NCBI GenBank assembly: GCA_903944255.1
Contig: CAJARE010000375.1
Span: forward strand, 1 to 10,500
From: an uncultured beta proteobacterium
GTDB taxonomy: Bacteria; Pseudomonadota; Gammaproteobacteria; Burkholderiales; Burkholderiaceae
Direction: 5' to 3'
Length of the DNA: 10,500 nt
The position numbers and the translations under genes were made by a program. The notes beneath the pieces were generated by a model. That model searched no databases, was not told the DNA's origin, and saw nothing but the letters and a program-made list of their open reading frames with translations. Shown here in pieces: positions 6,854-10,500 of this stretch. Position 1 is the stretch's first letter. The number at the start of each line of letters is the position of its first letter.

Positions 6854-8482
6854 ATGTTTCGCACCTTTTTAAATAAATTTGACAGACAATCCACCGTCAA
6901 AACTAAGCTTGTAGTGAGCTTTGGCCTGATTCTATTTTTCACGATCATCGTTGGTGGTATTTCGATCTACGGCTACTATGTCATGGGTAAAAGTGCTGAC
7001 TGGCTTTATGTGCAAGGCGCTAGAGGAATTGAAGAGTCTAAGCAATTACAAATTGAAGCTGCGGCCTTTGACATCGAAGTAAATCACCTACTACTTTCCT
7101 CCACTCTTACAAATAAGGCTGAGGGTCAAGCATTACGCGAACGGGCAATAGCCAATATTGAAAAGCTTAGAACTAACCTAGAAAAATCACTTAAAGTTAT
7201 TGAAGGCAACATTATTCGCTCTAAAACAAGAGTTGAGTTTAATGAGCTGGTTGAAGACTTTGATATTTACTTAATTGCAATCGAGCAGATCATTTTGCTT
7301 GAAAAGGGTTCACCATCTACAGCAACCTCGATGTATTTTAGTGATAAGTTTCAAGGGTTTAAACCCCGTATTAATAAAGACTTACAGGATTTTGTAGACG
7401 CTAAATTAGAAAGCGCTAAGCTGTTCCATCAAGAATCAGAGGCCGCCAAGCAATATGCAATCCTCTCTACAATTGTGACAATTATCATCTCAATCTTATT
7501 AAGTATTCTGATTGGCATTCGCTTCAGGCATTCCATTATTGATCCGCTTCATAAAACAAAAGAAGCTCTAAATGCTTTGGCTGGGTCTCGTCTCAACACC
7601 ACTATTGAAGGCTTGGATTATGCTGGCGTGGTTGGTCAGATTGCTCAGTCAGCTCAAATATTGCAAAATAATCTTCGTGGCGCCATTCAAGAAATCAGTA
7701 GTAATGCCCTAATGATCAGCGCTTCCTCAGAAGAACTTGCTGCAGTAAGTGCTCAACTCAATGCTAATGCTGAAGAGACTTCCTCTCAGGCAAATGAAGT
7801 AGCGCAATCCTCTGATATCGTTAGTCAAAATACACAGTCTGTTGCTACCTCTGCTGAGGAATTTAGTACTAGCATTCGTGAGATTTCGATTAATGCCATG
7901 GAAGCATCCAGAGTTGCTAATCAAGCCGTGACTATTGCCAATAGCACTAACCAGCAAATGTCTAAACTCAGTAACAGTAGCATTCAAATTGGTGAAGTAG
8001 TTGCTGTGATTGCCGATATTGCTGAGCAAACGAATTTATTAGCCCTGAACGCCACCATTGAAGCGGCGCGGGCTGGCGAGCTGGGTAAGGGCTTTGCTGT
8101 AGTGGCAAATGAAGTAAAAGAGTTGGCACGCTCTACTGCCAAGGCAACTAATGAAATTGGTCAATCCATTGATGCCATCCAAGCGGATGCTAAAGGAGCC
8201 ATTGAATCGATTGCAGAAATCACCCAGATCATCAATAAAATTGATGATATCTCCAGCATTATTGCGACTGCTGTTGAAGAACAGGCCGCTACTGTTAGCG
8301 AGATCTCTCGTAATATTTCCACATCAGCAGGTAGCTCAGCCAGAATTACTGAAACCGTTGAAGCTGTCGCTCTCGCCTCACGCGGAATCTCTGCAGGTTC
8401 CTCTGAAATTCAAAACTCCTCTGCTGAATTGGCAAGAGTTTCAGCCAAGCTGAAGGAATTGGTTTCTAAATTTGAATGTTAA
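6854..8482 (+). CDS. Methyl-accepting chemotaxis protein (transmembrane chemoreceptor)
   Basis: This inner-membrane receptor senses a periplasmic signal and controls CheA through CheW. In its 542 residues, TM1 is at about 19-45. A largely helical periplasmic domain spans about 46-200 and resembles the four-helix-bundle MCP sensor type. TM2 is at about 201-223, followed by a HAMP domain (about 224-276, with the conserved DP of SIIDPLHKTKEAL). The cytoplasmic signalling hairpin has its highly conserved tip at about 391-420 (EQTNLLALNATIEAARAGE, then GKGFAVVANEVKELA). Glu-Glu pairs in small-residue context at 293-294, 307-308, 335-336 and 475-476 look like methylation sites; the first three are spaced in multiples of seven. 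The C-terminus (LVSKFEC) lacks the NWETF-type tether for CheR/CheB. The gene is divergent from cheA and so probably feeds that kinase. The ligand is unknown. Confidence 0.96.
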   Translation: MFRTFLNKFDRQSTVKTKLVVSFGLILFFTIIVGGISIYGYYVMGKSADWLYVQGARGIEESKQLQIEAAAFDIEVNHLLLSSTLTNKAEGQALRERAIANIEKLRTNLEKSLKVIEGNIIRSKTRVEFNELVEDFDIYLIAIEQIILLEKGSPSTATSMYFSDKFQGFKPRINKDLQDFVDAKLESAKLFHQESEAAKQYAILSTIVTIIISILLSILIGIRFRHSIIDPLHKTKEALNALAGSRLNTTIEGLDYAGVVGQIAQSAQILQNNLRGAIQEISSNALMISASSEELAAVSAQLNANAEETSSQANEVAQSSDIVSQNTQSVATSAEEFSTSIREISINAMEASRVANQAVTIANSTNQQMSKLSNSSIQIGEVVAVIADIAEQTNLLALNATIEAARAGELGKGFAVVANEVKELARSTAKATNEIGQSIDAIQADAKGAIESIAEITQIINKIDDISSIIATAVEEQAATVSEISRNISTSAGSSARITETVEAVALASRGISAGSSEIQNSSAELARVSAKLKELVSKFEC

Positions 8483-8500
8483 TCTGATTTAGTAGACATT

Positions 8501-8527
8501 AAAAAGGCATCCATTGGATGCCTTTTT
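8501..8527. terminator. Bidirectional intrinsic terminator between mcp and the Bug-protein gene
   Basis: A perfect 12-bp stem, AAAAAGGCATCC (8501-8512) pairing with GGATGCCTTTTT (8516-8527), closes on an ATT loop. The A-run on one side and T-run on the other make a U-tract in both directions. It lies 18 nt after the mcp stop and 18 nt after the stop of the opposing gene, so it can end both convergent transcripts. Confidence 0.92.
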
Positions 8528-8545
8528 AGTTTGCAGGATGAATGA

Positions 8546-9517
8546 TTATTCGGCTTTAATATCAGCCGCCTGAATCACCTTACCCCAACGCTCTGTTTCT
8601 GATTTAATTCTTGCTTTAAATTCATCAATAGAGCCCCCAACTGTATCTGCGCCTACCTTAGTCATACGCTCACGAAATTCTGGGGTACTAATAATCTTGT
8701 TTGCCTCTGCATTAATCCTTTCCAAGATAGGTGTAGGAGTGCCAGCAGGAGCCAATAAAGCAAACCATCCTTGCGAATCAAAGCCTTTCATTCCAGACTC
8801 ATCTAAAGTCGGGATCTCTGGTGCTGAGGCTGTTCTCTTCAAGGTTGTTACTCCAAGCGCTTTAATTTGACCTCCATTAATTAATGGCAAAGCAGCAGGC
8901 AGGTTATCAAACATCATACTAATCTGGCCACCAACCAAATCTTGCAGAGCGGGCGCACTGCCTTTATAGGGCACATGAACAATGTCAAGGCCGTAAGTGG
9001 CTTTCATAGACTCTAATGCTAAATGGGGGCTACCACCAATACTTGATGATCCACCACTGAGTTTGCCTGGATTCGCCTTGGCATACGCAATCAATTCTTG
9101 TGCATTTTTTACAGGCAATTTATTGTTCACCAATAAGACATTCGGCACAGAAGCAACCACAATAATTGGTGCTAAATCCTTTTGTGGATTAAATGGAGTG
9201 CTTTTAATGATTTGATGATTAATCGTTAAGGTCTGTGGCGAACCAATCACCAAGGTATAGCCATCTGGAGCCGCCCTAGTAGCCTCACCAATACCGATAT
9301 TGCCGCTAGCCCCTGGCTTATTTTCCACAATAAAGGTTTGTCCTAAGGCATTTTGAAGCCTCTCAGCTATTGCCCTACCGACAATATCAGTAGCACCCCC
9401 TGGTGGAAACGGAATAATAACCTTGACTGGCTTATTAGGGTAACTTTGGGCTAATACTTGACCACCAAAAGTGAGCAGTACTGCGCCCAGTAAAGTGACT
9501 ATGAAAGTTTTTCTCAT
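8546..9517 (-). CDS. Bug-family (tripartite tricarboxylate transporter) periplasmic solute-binding protein
   Basis: Bug proteins bind carboxylates, amino acids, nicotinate and other small solutes in the periplasm. They either feed TctAB permeases or act in sensing, and are greatly expanded in Burkholderiales. The 323 residues have the usual family length. A signal peptide (RK start, hydrophobic stretch, VLA-Q) suggests cleavage after Ala23. Family motifs follow in order: YPNKPVKVIIPFPPGGATD (26-44), ENKPGASGNIG (65-75), APDGYTL (83-89) and HVPYKGSAPALQDLVGGQI. A clear Shine-Dalgarno (GGAGAG on the minus strand, 9523-9528) precedes the ATG at 9515-9517. It lies 29 nt downstream of a dehydrogenase gene on the same strand, so it is probably the last gene of that operon. 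No tctA or tctB is in the window. The ligand cannot be assigned from sequence alone. Confidence 0.94.
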   Translation of the reverse strand: MRKTFIVTLLGAVLLTFGGQVLAQSYPNKPVKVIIPFPPGGATDIVGRAIAERLQNALGQTFIVENKPGASGNIGIGEATRAAPDGYTLVIGSPQTLTINHQIIKSTPFNPQKDLAPIIVVASVPNVLLVNNKLPVKNAQELIAYAKANPGKLSGGSSSIGGSPHLALESMKATYGLDIVHVPYKGSAPALQDLVGGQISMMFDNLPAALPLINGGQIKALGVTTLKRTASAPEIPTLDESGMKGFDSQGWFALLAPAGTPTPILERINAEANKIISTPEFRERMTKVGADTVGGSIDEFKARIKSETERWGKVIQAADIKAE

Positions 9518-9546
9518 CTCATCTCTCCATAAATTAATAAAAGCAA

Positions 9547-10329
9547 CTAAGTGCTCATTGCTTGACCACCATTGACATCTAACAATACGCCTGTAATAAA
9601 ACCACTTTGCGGGGAGGCCAAAAACGCAACAGTATTCGCTATATCATCTACCTCACCATGTCTGCGAACGGGAATTTCTTGTAAGATTTTTTGGCGCTGT
9701 TCATCCGATTGGCGCTCTTTCAATAATCCTTGGACTCTTGGTGTCATTACTGCGCCAGGACAAATAGCATTACAAGTGATTCCCTGCGGACCAAACTCTT
9801 GTGCCAACTGCAAGGTAAGGGCATGAATCGCTCCTTTAACCGCAACATAGTTAGCACCTGCAAATAAGCTGCCGTAGCGACCGGCCTTAGACCCTAAATT
9901 AATAATTCGTCCATATTGCCGATCAATCATTAATGGAATCACTAGCTGAGTAAGTCTAACTGTCAGCATTAAATTCAGATTAAACACCCGATCCCAATCC
10001 TCTGTCGTCTGCTTGAGGAAGTTAAATGGCGTATGTAATGAGCCCCCTGCATTATTAATTAAGATATCAATCTTTGCGGATTGCTCAACAGTAGCGCTAA
10101 ACGCCTGCTCTACATCCCTCTCATTTGCCAAGTCAACAGTTCTCGTCGGCATCGCTAAATTTTCAGATTTTGCATCACTCGAAAGCTCTGCTAAAGCTTG
10201 AGCATCTCGATCCCATACATGTACTGTTGCGCCGCGTCTAGCCAGATCAATTGCAATGCCACGGCCTAAACCACTGGCTGCTGCTGTAATTAAAACCACT
10301 TGTTGGTGAAAACTATTTGTATCAGTCAT
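9547..10329 (-). CDS. Short-chain dehydrogenase/reductase (classical SDR), substrate unknown
   Basis: This is a cytoplasmic NAD(P)-dependent oxidoreductase of 260 residues, typical of classical SDRs. Visible features: the cofactor loop TAAASGLG (15-22, where the usual TGxxxGxG has Ala for the first Gly), Asp40 at the end of beta strand 2 (suggests NAD preference), Asp66 for adenine contact, NNAG (92-95), and the active site Asn117, Ser147, Tyr161 and Lys165 (YVAVK). The PGAVMTP segment follows, and the C-terminus is FITGVLLDVNGG. The catalytic tetrad is intact, so the protein should be active. ATG 10327-10329 lies 4 nt after the stop of another SDR gene and has no clear ribosome binding site, which points to coupling. 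A FabG-like reductase or a hydroxy-acid/alcohol dehydrogenase are both possible. The downstream Bug protein hints at catabolism of an imported solute. Confidence 0.92.
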   Translation of the reverse strand: MTDTNSFHQQVVLITAAASGLGRGIAIDLARRGATVHVWDRDAQALAELSSDAKSENLAMPTRTVDLANERDVEQAFSATVEQSAKIDILINNAGGSLHTPFNFLKQTTEDWDRVFNLNLMLTVRLTQLVIPLMIDRQYGRIINLGSKAGRYGSLFAGANYVAVKGAIHALTLQLAQEFGPQGITCNAICPGAVMTPRVQGLLKERQSDEQRQKILQEIPVRRHGEVDDIANTVAFLASPQSGFITGVLLDVNGGQAMST

Positions 10330-10333
10330 ATCG

Positions 10334-10500
10334 CTAATCCATTAATGTTCCGCCGTTAACATCCAAAATATGTCCCGTAATGTAGGATGATGCATCTGAG
10401 CAAAGAAAGTAAGCTGCCTCTGCAATTTCCAAAGGTAAGCCCAATCTCTTTAATGGAATTTTTTCTGCCAGTCCCGCCCAAAGCTCTTTTGGAATCATCG
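10334..10500 (-). CDS. Second short-chain dehydrogenase/reductase, C-terminal fragment (5' end outside window)
   Basis: The minus strand reads open from the right edge to TAG at 10334-10336 and encodes 54 residues. The segment carries the standard C-terminal SDR pattern: KIPLKRLGLPLEIAEAAYFL, then SSYITGHILDVNGG, ending TLMD. The match to the C-terminus of the adjacent SDR (IPVRRHGEVDDIANTVAFL, then GFITGVLLDVNGG) is clear, but the two differ at many positions. They are two different paralogous enzymes rather than a recent duplicate. A Met near the edge (codon 10496-10498) is probably internal, since a full SDR needs about 200 more residues upstream. The 4-nt gap to the next gene indicates one operon. 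The catalytic residues lie outside the window. Confidence 0.88.
   Translation of the reverse strand, partial: MIPKELWAGLAEKIPLKRLGLPLEIAEAAYFLCSDASSYITGHILDVNGGTLMD

Noticed and set aside
7727..8029. 100-codon open frame on the minus strand inside mcp (and a similar plus-strand frame at 8151-8453)
   Set aside because: Both overlap the conserved MCP signalling domain and show no recognisable protein features of their own.

Overview
The window looks like a chromosomal segment of a betaproteobacterium, most likely a Polynucleobacter-type member of the Burkholderiaceae. This rests on the recJ-prfB-lysS gene order, a Bug-family (tripartite tricarboxylate) binding protein, the protein sequences and moderately AT-rich DNA. 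The genus is an inference from remembered family resemblance, not a search.

Region 1 (1-4015, plus strand) is a housekeeping block: the 3' part of recJ (single-strand exonuclease), prfB (release factor 2, with a programmed +1 frameshift at an in-frame TGA at codon 28) and lysS (class II lysyl-tRNA synthetase). The three are closely spaced and probably co-transcribed. prfB may also have its own start-site promoter.

Region 2 (4023-8527) is a compact chemosensory module. On the minus strand, cheA and a stand-alone cheW form a two-gene unit, separated by 2 nt if cheW starts at its ATG. Divergently on the plus strand lies a membrane chemoreceptor gene (mcp). The CheA lacks a recognisable P2 domain and carries two CheW-like domains at its C-terminus. 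No cheY, cheB or cheR lies in the window, so the output of the pathway is unknown. The 147-bp divergent region holds a good sigma70-like promoter for mcp, bracketed by a perfect 10-bp inverted repeat. A strong 12-bp-stem bidirectional terminator closes the module.

Region 3 (8546-10500, minus strand) is the 3' part of a probable metabolic operon, read in the order short-chain dehydrogenase (partial), second short-chain dehydrogenase, Bug-type periplasmic solute-binding protein. The gaps are 4 and 29 nt. Together they suggest capture of an organic acid or similar small solute and its NAD(P)-dependent oxidation or reduction. The substrate cannot be read from the sequence.

The window is almost entirely coding. 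No RNA genes, insertion sequences, CRISPR arrays or attachment sites were seen. The least conventional content is the two-CheW-domain CheA module with no visible response regulator. The programmed frameshift in prfB is a known mechanism, but it causes the gene's 5' end to be missed by plain ORF calling.
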